Of a stretch of DNA of 40,241 bases, positions 23,531 to 29,925 are shown piece by piece. The DNA is from Candidatus Ventrousia excrementavium. Lineage in GTDB: Bacteria; Bacillota; Clostridia; Oscillospirales; Butyricicoccaceae. Where the stretch lies: positions 1 through 40,241 of the forward strand of contig DVMR01000050.1 of assembly GCA_018714845.1 (NCBI GenBank), read 5' to 3'. Within the stretch, counting starts at the first letter, position 1. The number at the start of each line of letters is the position of its first letter. The position numbers and the translations under genes are program-made. The notes under the pieces are model-generated. The model had not been told where the DNA came from, searched no databases, and saw only the letters and a list, made by a program, of their open reading frames with translations.

Positions 23531-24562
23531 TCATACGCCGTCCACGTATCGAATGCTGGTGGGATAGAAAATCTGCACTTCCGAGATATTTGCCATGTAC
23601 ACCGTGTCATAGCAGACGTTGGCGACGTTGGGCTGGCTCATGATGCGGTTTAAAGGTACCAGCTCGTCCATCTTGACAAAGCGGCGGTCGTTGTTGTACA
23701 CGACCATGCGGTCTTTGCCCGACGTGCCTGCGCCCTTGCACCACCGGGTCGCGCCGATGAACAGGTCGCCGCCCGCCTTCGTGGCCGCGTTGTTCTTCAT
23801 CAAAAAGTCGTAGATGGTCTCGGTCGCCAGCTCGGTGACTTTGGTCGTCATGATATACAGGTACTGCTCATAAGGCAGCAGGATGTGGTTGGGAATGGCG
23901 CTCTCGTCGTACTCGTTGGCCGCCCAGCCGGCGCTCAGCGCGTCGTTGACGTCCTTGAGGATCTCGTCCGGGGTCTTGGTCGCCCAGGTGGCGGTGCCTG
24001 CCGCGCCGTTGGCCGCAGTGGTTTCCACCGCGTCAGGGTTGTTGACAAGGCCGGTCGTGCCGTAAGTCTCGATGCCGACATAGACGTTGGCATCCATGTG
24101 TTTATCGTACGCCATGCGCACGCCGTCCTGCAAAAGGTTGTCCAGCGAGCGGCCGATATAGTTGCTGCGCTGCATGTCCTGGAACATGACGCGCAGGGCT
24201 GCGGCAAAGACGTGGGCCTTGTACACGCCCTTGTCGACGCTGGCCTGTACGGTGGGGATGCCGTTGGCCCCGCCGGCAGTCACCGGCGAATCGACCGCGC
24301 CGCCCGTGATGCCGTAGCTGACGGCCATCGCCGAGACGTAATCGACCCAGCCGCCGCCCGTCTCAATGACGATGTCGCGCGGATAGGTAAACGACGTCAG
24401 CGGCTTGCGAATCATGGGGTCGCGCTTTTCCAGCTCGGAAATCAGGAACGCGCCGCCGGTCGCGATGCCGCCCGCGTCCATCGTGGGGACGCCGACTGCG
24501 CCGGGCGCGGACTGCATGGTAAAAGTTCCTGCGTTGGTAGTGCCTACGTTCTGAAAGCTCAT
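23531..24562 (-). CDS. Major capsid protein (DUF2184-like)
   Basis: 343 aa, of typical length. Motifs are ISELEKRDPMIRKPLTSFTY, the long helix region around LRVMFQDMQRSNYIGRSLDN, and the ending PLNRIMSQPNVANVCYDTVY. The match is to the DUF2184 group of HK97-fold capsid proteins. AGAAAGGAGCGAG precedes ATG 24562. It lies directly after the cement genes, as expected for the capsid cluster. Confidence 0.88.
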   Translation of the reverse strand: MSFQNVGTTNAGTFTMQSAPGAVGVPTMDAGGIATGGAFLISELEKRDPMIRKPLTSFTYPRDIVIETGGGWVDYVSAMAVSYGITGGAVDSPVTAGGANGIPTVQASVDKGVYKAHVFAAALRVMFQDMQRSNYIGRSLDNLLQDGVRMAYDKHMDANVYVGIETYGTTGLVNNPDAVETTAANGAAGTATWATKTPDEILKDVNDALSAGWAANEYDESAIPNHILLPYEQYLYIMTTKVTELATETIYDFLMKNNAATKAGGDLFIGATRWCKGAGTSGKDRMVVYNNDRRFVKMDELVPLNRIMSQPNVANVCYDTVYMANISEVQIFYPTSIRYVDGV

Positions 24563-24580
24563 GTGTTACTCGCTCCTTTC

Positions 24581-25099
24581 TCAGGCGTTGAGTTTGGTCA
24601 AAATGACCAGCTCGGCAATGCCGTTTGCGTCAGCGGGGCCGCCCCACCTGGCGTTGGTCAGCGCGACGGTCGAGCCGCTCTCATTGGTGGCCGAGAAGCC
24701 GCCTACAACGCCGGTCGTGTACGTCCCGCTCGCTGCGGTGCGGACATACACCGTACCGTTGAGCGCCGGCGTGCCGTCATAGCACTTGACGTTGATGCTG
24801 CCGCGCTGGAACACCGACGTGGGCTCGCCGGGTGCGTACTGCCCGGCCTGCTGGTCGAGGTACGTCAGCACCGACTTGATTTCAAAGCCTGCGACGCCGG
24901 CAAACGCAGCGGCAGTAAAGGTCGCGCCGGCCGGCACGACAGAGACGCCGTCCGTGTCATAGACCAGCGGCGTGCCAAAGGGGATGGGGGTTTCACCGCC
25001 CGCGGGGCGGGTTTCAACAATCATGTCCGGCTGGCGCGCATAGCAGCCCGCAAAGCCGTGAGGCATTTCCTTGCCGATAATCTGGGGGTTCAGAGGCAT
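24581..25099 (-). CDS. Capsid cement (decoration) protein, short paralogue
   Basis: 172 aa from ATG 25099 (MPLNPQIIGKEMPHGFAGCY), with AAGGAGTGAATCAA before it. The segment HGFAGCYARQPDMIV, the QQAGQYAPGEPTSVFQRGSI loop and the C-terminal ALTNARWGGPADANGIAEL match phage structural cement proteins, which bind the outer capsid shell and stiffen it. The next gene upstream is a diverged duplicate. Confidence 0.8.
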   Translation of the reverse strand: MPLNPQIIGKEMPHGFAGCYARQPDMIVETRPAGGETPIPFGTPLVYDTDGVSVVPAGATFTAAAFAGVAGFEIKSVLTYLDQQAGQYAPGEPTSVFQRGSINVKCYDGTPALNGTVYVRTAASGTYTTGVVGGFSATNESGSTVALTNARWGGPADANGIAELVILTKLNA

Positions 25100-25112
25100 T
25101 TGATTCACTCCT

Positions 25113-26009
25113 TTACGATTGCGCCAGCATCCCCGCTGTGCGGAGCGCGGCGAGAAGGTTGTTAAAATCTTCCATAGTGGGGGCGGCGGTCAGGTCGGCG
25201 ATTGCCGCCATCTGCTTCACGCCGCCGATAGCAGCAGATGCAGCCGGGAGCTGTGCCGCCGGCACCTTTGAGTTCGCGTCCAGTGTGGCAACGCCGGAAG
25301 CCGCGCCCTTTTCGCCTGCCGGGATGTAATTCCCGACAAGCGCGACCGTGATGGTGTCATCGACATATTCTTTGGTCGCTGCATCGGTATCATCGGTCGG
25401 CTCGGCTGTGTTGGTGACCTTGTTGCCGCCCATATTGAGCGCCCCGGTCATGGGCACAGAGCCGTCGGCCATCATGTCGCCGCCCGATGCCGTGCCCGAC
25501 GCCATGACCGGCCCGACATAGGCAATGCGCAGCTCGGCCACGCCGTTGTTGTCCGCTGGGCCGCCCCACTGCGCGTTGAGCAGCGCAACGGTGTTTTCGC
25601 CGTCTGCCTCGGCCTCAAAGCCGCCGGCAGGGTAATCGCCGGACGCCGTGACGCGGACGTACACCGTGCCGTCGATGACGGGAGCGCCCTTTTGGCAGCG
25701 GACGTTGATGCACCCGCGCTGGAAGACGCTGACCGGCTCATCGGGCGCATACTGCCCGGCCTGCTGGCTGAAAAACTCCGTCGCGCTCTTGACCTCGCGC
25801 CCCGCCACGCCGATAAACTGGCTGCCGGTATTGCCCGTGCCCATCGGCACAACGGCGCCGCCCTGGCCGCGCACCAGCGGCGTGCCAAAGAGTACGGCGG
25901 CTGTCCCGCCCAGCGGAGCCGTGTTGACAATCATGTCAGGCTGCCGGGCATAGCTTCCGGCAAAGCCGTGGGACATGTTAAGCCCGATTGTCTGGGGGGT
26001 GAGCGGCAT
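25113..26009 (-). CDS. Capsid cement protein paralogue with a fibre-like C-terminal extension
   Basis: 298 aa from ATG 26009 (MPLTPQTIGLNMSHGFAGSY). Residues 1-170 are collinear with the 172-aa cement protein encoded just downstream (same HGFAG, QQAGQYAPDEPVSVFQRG and NAQWGGPADNNGVAELRI segments). The remaining 130 residues carry motifs seen in tail-fibre proteins: GALNMGGNKVTNTAEPTDDT, DAATKEYVDD and GVATLDANSKVPAAQLP. The result looks like a decoration protein bearing a fibre, comparable in idea to the head fibres of phi29. Surface attachment to host or environment is an inference. Confidence 0.75.
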   Translation of the reverse strand: MPLTPQTIGLNMSHGFAGSYARQPDMIVNTAPLGGTAAVLFGTPLVRGQGGAVVPMGTGNTGSQFIGVAGREVKSATEFFSQQAGQYAPDEPVSVFQRGCINVRCQKGAPVIDGTVYVRVTASGDYPAGGFEAEADGENTVALLNAQWGGPADNNGVAELRIAYVGPVMASGTASGGDMMADGSVPMTGALNMGGNKVTNTAEPTDDTDAATKEYVDDTITVALVGNYIPAGEKGAASGVATLDANSKVPAAQLPAASAAIGGVKQMAAIADLTAAPTMEDFNNLLAALRTAGMLAQS

Positions 26010-26011
26010 AC

Positions 26012-27214
26012 TCAGCACTCCTTCTTGGTGTGGGGGTTCCGCTCGGCGTATGCGTTGGCGGAATCCGTGCAAATCTGCTCGTAAGTGGTTTGTCTGGTCT
26101 TGTCCGCGTTGGCCTTCGCGCTGTCCAGCGCAGCCGACGCAATGGTTTGCGTCATGTCATTGCCGCGCACAATCGACAGCAGCGCGTCGGTCACGCGGGC
26201 ACGCTCGCTCTTGTCCTTGATGCCGGCCACCGCCGGGCGCACCTTGCGCAAAAGCTCGACCGCGGCGTCTCTGGCAGGGCCCGCGGCGCAATCCTCGTTT
26301 TCGACCGGGATGGTCAGCGCCTTGCCGTCCTCTTTGCCCGCCAGCCTGTCAATCATCTCGTCGAGGTCGGTTTCGTCGTGCAGACGGTGCTCGCCCTCGC
26401 CGCCGCGGCTTCTGGCTGCGAGCATTTCGAGGATACGGTCGAGCTTCGAGCCGATGTCGTCGCCCTTCGGAGCCTTGATGACCATTTCGTCTTCGGCATC
26501 CTTCGCGGGTTCCGCTTCCTGCGCCTGTTCGGCGGGTTCAGCGTCCAGCGCGCCGGCGACCGTCGCCACGTCCTTTGTCAGCTGCTCCAGCTCTTCCGGC
26601 GCAGCGTCGTTTGCCGCCAGGCCGAAGAACCGATAGAGGGCCTCTTTGGTTTCCTTCTTCATTCGTTTCAGTCCTTTCTCCGCCTGTTCGGCGGCGTGGT
26701 CTTGTATTGCTACCTCGTGACCCGCCCTGCCCCTCGGCACAACGGCCACGTGATTGCCCCGGATGCGCTCCTGACGGTACCCTGCCCCGTCAGGCACATA
26801 ATTGCAGGTGTATCCGCAGGACACTTCGCGCTTGACGCCGTTCTGAATATCCGACGCCAGCGCCTTGTCGTTGATGTACAGGTCTGCGACAATGTAATCC
26901 CCCTCGCGCCGCACGTTCTGGACGTGCCCGCGGCTGTACGCCGCATAATTTTCAGGGCCGACGTTCTCGGGCGGGTGCCCGTCGGTCACCGGCTTGCCCT
27001 CGAAGCTCGCGAGTACGGCGGGCTCGAACACGTCTTCCGGCCTGCGGTCGACGACGACGGGCCGCTCGGGGTCGCCGTCCAGCATGAGCTCCCGCGCCGT
27101 GTACTCCTGCGCCCCTGTCCGCGCGATGGGCACGTTGCGGCAGACCAGATACCCCTCGACGGTCTCGGTCTTGTTGGGGCTGATGTCCGTGCCGTAGTAT
27201 GCAATGGGCATCAT
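26012..27214 (-). CDS. Prohead protease / scaffold fusion (DUF2213-type)
   Basis: 400 aa. Residues 1-170 form the protease domain, with FEGKPVTDGHPP, the KREVSCGYTCNY segment (candidate Ser132) and RGNHVAVVPRGRAG (candidate His155). Residues 185-400 are acidic and helical (LEQLTKDVATVAGALDAEPA onwards), as in scaffold proteins. A good internal start at ATG 26662 (M185; AAAGG ten bases before) could give a separate scaffold protein, as lambda Nu3 lies inside gene C. The gene precedes the cement and capsid genes, and its stop overlaps the next ribosome site. Confidence 0.8.
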   Translation of the reverse strand: MMPIAYYGTDISPNKTETVEGYLVCRNVPIARTGAQEYTARELMLDGDPERPVVVDRRPEDVFEPAVLASFEGKPVTDGHPPENVGPENYAAYSRGHVQNVRREGDYIVADLYINDKALASDIQNGVKREVSCGYTCNYVPDGAGYRQERIRGNHVAVVPRGRAGHEVAIQDHAAEQAEKGLKRMKKETKEALYRFFGLAANDAAPEELEQLTKDVATVAGALDAEPAEQAQEAEPAKDAEDEMVIKAPKGDDIGSKLDRILEMLAARSRGGEGEHRLHDETDLDEMIDRLAGKEDGKALTIPVENEDCAAGPARDAAVELLRKVRPAVAGIKDKSERARVTDALLSIVRGNDMTQTIASAALDSAKANADKTRQTTYEQICTDSANAYAERNPHTKKEC

Positions 27215-27444
27215 TCCACCCCCGGCACAAGCTCTTCCTGCCCGGCGCTTTCGCCGGCCACCGCCTCAAGCAGCAGGTCGGCGATAACGGCCTGATGGTC
27301 GGTCTCGTCGGCCTGAATCTCAAGCAGCCTGGGGATTGCGCTCTGCGGCGCCGCCGCCATCACGGCCAGATACAGCCGCACCGTTTCGGTCTCGCCCGCC
27401 AGCGAGCGTTTGAGCAGCTCGATGTATTCCGCGTTGTTGTCCAT
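27211..27444 (-). CDS. Small ferritin-like helical phage protein
   Basis: 77 aa from ATG 27444 (MDNNAEYIELLKRSLAGETE), with AAAGGATG six bases upstream. Two helices carry Glu18/Glu20 and an E-x2-H pair (Glu47, His50), the iron-ligand layout of ferritin-like proteins, though a full four-helix bundle would need dimers. It overlaps the protease gene by four bases and follows a strong hairpin. Its role in capsid assembly is unknown. Confidence 0.65.
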   Translation of the reverse strand: MDNNAEYIELLKRSLAGETETVRLYLAVMAAAPQSAIPRLLEIQADETDHQAVIADLLLEAVAGESAGQEELVPGVE

Positions 27445-27472
27445 GCAAATCATCCTTTCGGATTGAAATAAA

Positions 27473-27515
27473 AATGAGGTCAACTTGTCGGATTTTCCGA
27501 CAGGTTGACCTCATT
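27473..27515 (-). terminator. Strong hairpin, probable terminator inside the structural operon
   Basis: Arms of 20 bases (27473-27492 and 27496-27515) match except for one G-U-compatible position, with a 3-base loop. On the minus strand the stem is followed by TTTTATTTC. It would terminate or attenuate transcription between the minor head gene and the protease/capsid genes. Confidence 0.75.
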
Positions 27516-27556
27516 CGGCCCATCCCGGCGAGCATTCACGCCGTGGGAAGCAATAT

Positions 27557-27691
27557 TTACTTGAGCAGCTTGCGCGATATGACCTGTGCTTTGACGTTGC
27601 CGTCCTTGTCCTTGAGCAGCTCCACCCGCAGGCCCTTGTCCAGCGCCGCGAGAATGGATTTAATCAGTTCCGGCGTTATTGTTTGCGTCAC
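27557..27691 (-). CDS. Small protein overlapping the end of the minor head gene
   Basis: 44 aa, VTQTITPELIKSILAALDKG at the start and QVISRKLLK at the end. GTG 27691 is preceded by GGGAG at ten bases. It overlaps the last 32 bases of the minor head gene in another frame and ends 42 bases before the hairpin. It looks like a short helix-strand protein. I recognise no family; it is plausible as a real gene because of its site and codon pattern. Confidence 0.55.
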   Translation of the reverse strand: MTQTITPELIKSILAALDKGLRVELLKDKDGNVKAQVISRKLLK

Positions 27692-29801
27692 GGTACAGCC
27701 GCTCCCATGCCTTGTATTTGTCGTCATTGGCCTTTTTGTGCCGGTCGAACGTCTGGAACGTCCTGGGCACCTTATCCCCCAGCGTCATGCGGTAGCGTTC
27801 CCATTGGCGGTAGCTGGCAAGCCAGCGCCGACGCGCCGCCTCTTTCTTCCGGTACGCCTCTATCTGCTTGTCATCCCGCGGGTCGTGCGTCAGCGGGTTT
27901 TTCCGCGGGTCGGAAAAGTCCCGGATTTCACGGATTTCCTTTTCGCTCCGCCCCGCCGGCGTCCACGGAATTAAAGCATGTAGACAATTATGAGTAACTA
28001 TGTTATTATATGTATAGAACCCATGTTCTGTTTGTAAATTATAAACCTTACCACTGTATTGAGAGGTGCTGACATGAACAAGATTACTTACGACAAGAGC
28101 ATCCTGACAAAAGAGGCTTTGCAAACGCTCCGCAGCCAGAGGGTCACTTATGCGAAGATGGCGGAACATTTTGGCGTAACCGAATACACCATCAAGCGCG
28201 CTATGATTGACTATGGGATACTTGCACCAAAGCCGCCCAAAAAATTTCTTGACGTTGCTCCTGGTTACATTGAAGCTCGCTCCGATGAGTTTCAGCGGTT
28301 TCTTGAGCTTCATAATCAAGGGATGAGCTATACAGAAATCGCTGCCACTTGCGGAAAATCTCAATCCTATGTTGGCAAGCTGTTCACTCTGAATGGGTAC
28401 CGGTTTGATTCTGCTTATAAGACCAGAGCAGCACATAATGCTGTGCGCGGATCCAAAAGAACGATTGAAGACCTCGAAAAGCGCGCGCTTGGGAAAGAAA
28501 AAACGCCGCCTAAAATGAGCCGATGGGAAACAGTTTTTGCTGATTGGCTGACATCTCAAGGAATTGTTTTCACCTTTAGCAAGGCCTTTGGGAAGTACAA
28601 TTTTGACTTCGCTGTCGGGGATTCCGTCGCCGTGGAACTGTACGGCGGCGCCTTTCACGCTGATGGCAGAGCTGCCGCTCGTCTCAATGATAGAATGTCC
28701 TATATCCTCAATCGGGGTTGGAATATTTATATCATTTGGTGCCTCTCCAAAGAGGAAACGATATTTCCCGGCTGCCTCGATGATTTTATCTCCTTTTTGC
28801 AACATACCCGCAGCAATAAAGCCTTTCGTGGTCAGTATCGGGTGATTTGGAGTGACGGTGATTCTATTGCCATGGGAAGTTTCGAGCGTGACTACCGGGC
28901 CGCTGTATTCCCTGCTCGAATGCGCCACAACGCCCTCAGCAAGTACAAGCCCACCCGGGACTAAACAATTCGGATGTATATTCAGCCATGTATTTGCAAG
29001 ATTGTCCGGGCCGTTGGGGTCGACCTTGCCGAACGCCAGCGTCAGCGGCGGGAAGTCCGGGTCTGTGCCGCTGCGCGAATAGACCCGGCCCTCGAGCGGC
29101 GCGCAGATGCTGCACGTCGTTCCGTGGCTCGAAATCTGGTACAAGTCCTGCTCCGGGTCGGCGGTCAGCACGGCGGAAACCTCGGCCTGGCGCTGGGTCG
29201 TGCGCGACGCCATCGTGCAATAGGTATGCAGGCTCCAGTTTCGCCCCGCCTTGTCGGTAAAGGCCCTCACGCCCTCGCGCCGCAGCGCCTCGACAAACGC
29301 CGGCACCGACTGATTGACGCCCCGGCCTGCCGCGGCCTGTGCCGCCACCTGCTCAAGCCCCACCCTGCGGTAAACGTCCGGCTCGATGCGCCCGATAATG
29401 GCGCTCTGCACCGTCTCCATCGCCGTCATGCAGGCGTCGGTAATCTCGCCCATCAAGTTCATGGCCAGCCGGTCGACAATGGCGGTCTGCTCGCCCGTCA
29501 GGGCTGCGGCGTTGGCGTATCCGGCGGCGTGCTTCTGCACTGTCTCGCCCTCGATGCGCCGCGCCTCGGGCACGCGCACATAAAACTCGCGCTCAATCAT
29601 CCGGGGGACGTACTCCCAGCTGTCTGATTCCATTTTGCGCAAAATGGCCTGCACACGCTCAAGCGCCGCGACGGCGTGATAATCGACGTTACCCATGCTG
29701 CGCAGACGGCCGATCTCGTTGATGATGTCTGTTTCGGCCTTTAAAAATATGGCGATGAGCTTTTCAAGCTCCTTGGCGTTTGGCGCTCGTTTCAGCGGCA
29801 T
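27660..29801 (-). CDS. Minor head (SPP1 gp7 / Mu F-like) protein interrupted by an intein
   Basis: The 713-aa precursor has an N-extein (1-278), a 327-residue intein (279-605) and a C-extein (606-713). The exteins join NIHPN to CLHALIPWTP, recreating the conserved HPNC motif at the end of the Mu F / SPP1 gp7 head-morphogenesis domain. Extein features include TMASRTTQRQAEVSAVLTAD and ISSHGTTCSICAPLEGRVYS (230-233 Cys pair), which support that family. These proteins sit near the portal and are ejected with DNA or needed for infectivity. Spliced length is about 386 aa. The 3' end overlaps a 44-aa gene. Confidence 0.93.
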   Translation of the reverse strand: MPLKRAPNAKELEKLIAIFLKAETDIINEIGRLRSMGNVDYHAVAALERVQAILRKMESDSWEYVPRMIEREFYVRVPEARRIEGETVQKHAAGYANAAALTGEQTAIVDRLAMNLMGEITDACMTAMETVQSAIIGRIEPDVYRRVGLEQVAAQAAAGRGVNQSVPAFVEALRREGVRAFTDKAGRNWSLHTYCTMASRTTQRQAEVSAVLTADPEQDLYQISSHGTTCSICAPLEGRVYSRSGTDPDFPPLTLAFGKVDPNGPDNLANTWLNIHPNCLVPGGLVLAEGVVAHSSREYSGPVVTLETSHGNRITVTPNHPILTTKGFIAAGMLQKGDKIIEAAGKYRFLFGEAPNDINIPTPIEDIGHSIIETSGSSAISVKGAAVQFHGDGIPDSEVKIVLPKGLAKGENNSLRCQPISKNCFPSAHFRRRFFFPKRALFEVFNRSFGSAHSIMCCSGLISRIKPVPIQSEQLANIGLRFSASGSDFCIAHPLIMKLKKPLKLIGASFNVTRSNVKKFFGRLWCKYPIVNHSALDGVFGYAKMFRHLRISDPLAAERLQSLFCQDALVVSNLVHVSTSQYSGKVYNLQTEHGFYTYNNIVTHNCLHALIPWTPAGRSEKEIREIRDFSDPRKNPLTHDPRDDKQIEAYRKKEAARRRWLASYRQWERYRMTLGDKVPRTFQTFDRHKKANDDKYKAWERLYRDANNNAGTD
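27981..28009 (+). promoter_or_regulatory. Candidate promoter of the antisense endonuclease
   Basis: TAGACA (27981-27986), 17 bp, TATTAT (28004-28009), each one base from consensus. The -35 box overlaps the Cys606 codon of the extein and the -10 lies in intein block F/G DNA, so the promoter is completed by the insertion itself. Confidence 0.55.
27987..28967 (-). mobile_element. Intein within the minor head protein, containing an antisense endonuclease gene
   Basis: Intein residues 279-605. Block A starts with Cys279 (CLVPGG). Block B is GNRITVTPNHPILT with Thr317 and His320. Block F is SGKVYNLQTEHGFYTYNN (583-600) and block G is IVTHN with His604-Asn605, followed by Cys606. All catalytic residues for splicing are present. 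No LAGLIDADG or HNH domain is found in the sense frame: residues about 345-575 read as a non-descript stretch. The opposite strand in the same register is a full gene (28074-28964). The element is AT-richer than its surroundings (26 G/C of 60 at 28201-28260 against 44 of 60 at 29281-29340). Confidence 0.93.
28074..28964 (+). CDS. Homing-endonuclease-like protein encoded antisense inside the intein
   Basis: 296 aa from ATG 28074, preceded by GAGAGGTG at the right spacing (an in-frame TTG at 28059 is less likely). Domains are a helix-turn-helix at about 25-44 (TYAKMAEHFGVTEYTIKRAM), a second at about 85-104 (SYTEIAATCGKSQSYVGKLF), and a Vsr/PD-(D/E)XK-type nuclease domain at about 148-225. The last has candidate residues Glu152, Asp178, Glu188 and His195 (FDFAVGDSVAVELYGGAFH) followed by NRGWNIYIIW. 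This matches homing endonucleases of the Vsr-like group. The stop (28962-28964) directly abuts the intein's Cys1 codon. The frame is in codon register with the intein over 297 codons. It would cut the intein-free minor head allele to spread the element; that role is inferred. Confidence 0.85.
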   Translation: MNKITYDKSILTKEALQTLRSQRVTYAKMAEHFGVTEYTIKRAMIDYGILAPKPPKKFLDVAPGYIEARSDEFQRFLELHNQGMSYTEIAATCGKSQSYVGKLFTLNGYRFDSAYKTRAAHNAVRGSKRTIEDLEKRALGKEKTPPKMSRWETVFADWLTSQGIVFTFSKAFGKYNFDFAVGDSVAVELYGGAFHADGRAAARLNDRMSYILNRGWNIYIIWCLSKEETIFPGCLDDFISFLQHTRSNKAFRGQYRVIWSDGDSIAMGSFERDYRAAVFPARMRHNALSKYKPTRD

Positions 29802-29925
29802 GTGTAAGCCCTGCCTTTTGCATGATTCGATCGGCTTCTTTGCGTTCTGCGTCGACGCGCGGATCGTATTCTATGGCGCATGTAATTTCATGATCGCCCA
29901 GTTTATGTTTAAACTCCACTTTCAT
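29764..29925 (-). CDS. Small phage protein between portal and minor head genes
   Basis: 53 aa from ATG 29925 (MKVEFKHKLGDHEITCAIEY), with GGAG nine bases before it. It overlaps the portal stop and the minor head start, the tight packing expected of a true late gene. It is mixed charged and probably a single small domain. No family recognised. Confidence 0.65.
   Translation of the reverse strand: MKVEFKHKLGDHEITCAIEYDPRVDAERKEADRIMQKAGLTHAAETSAKRQGA

Noticed and set aside
28059..28964. The plus-strand frame inside the intein as a mere shadow of the intein gene
   Set aside because: Most long opposite frames in this high-GC window are shadows. This one has a proper ribosome site, low GC typical of a distinct gene, two helix-turn-helix units and a nuclease core, while the intein frame opposite is the part with no recognisable domain. 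Both frames are kept.
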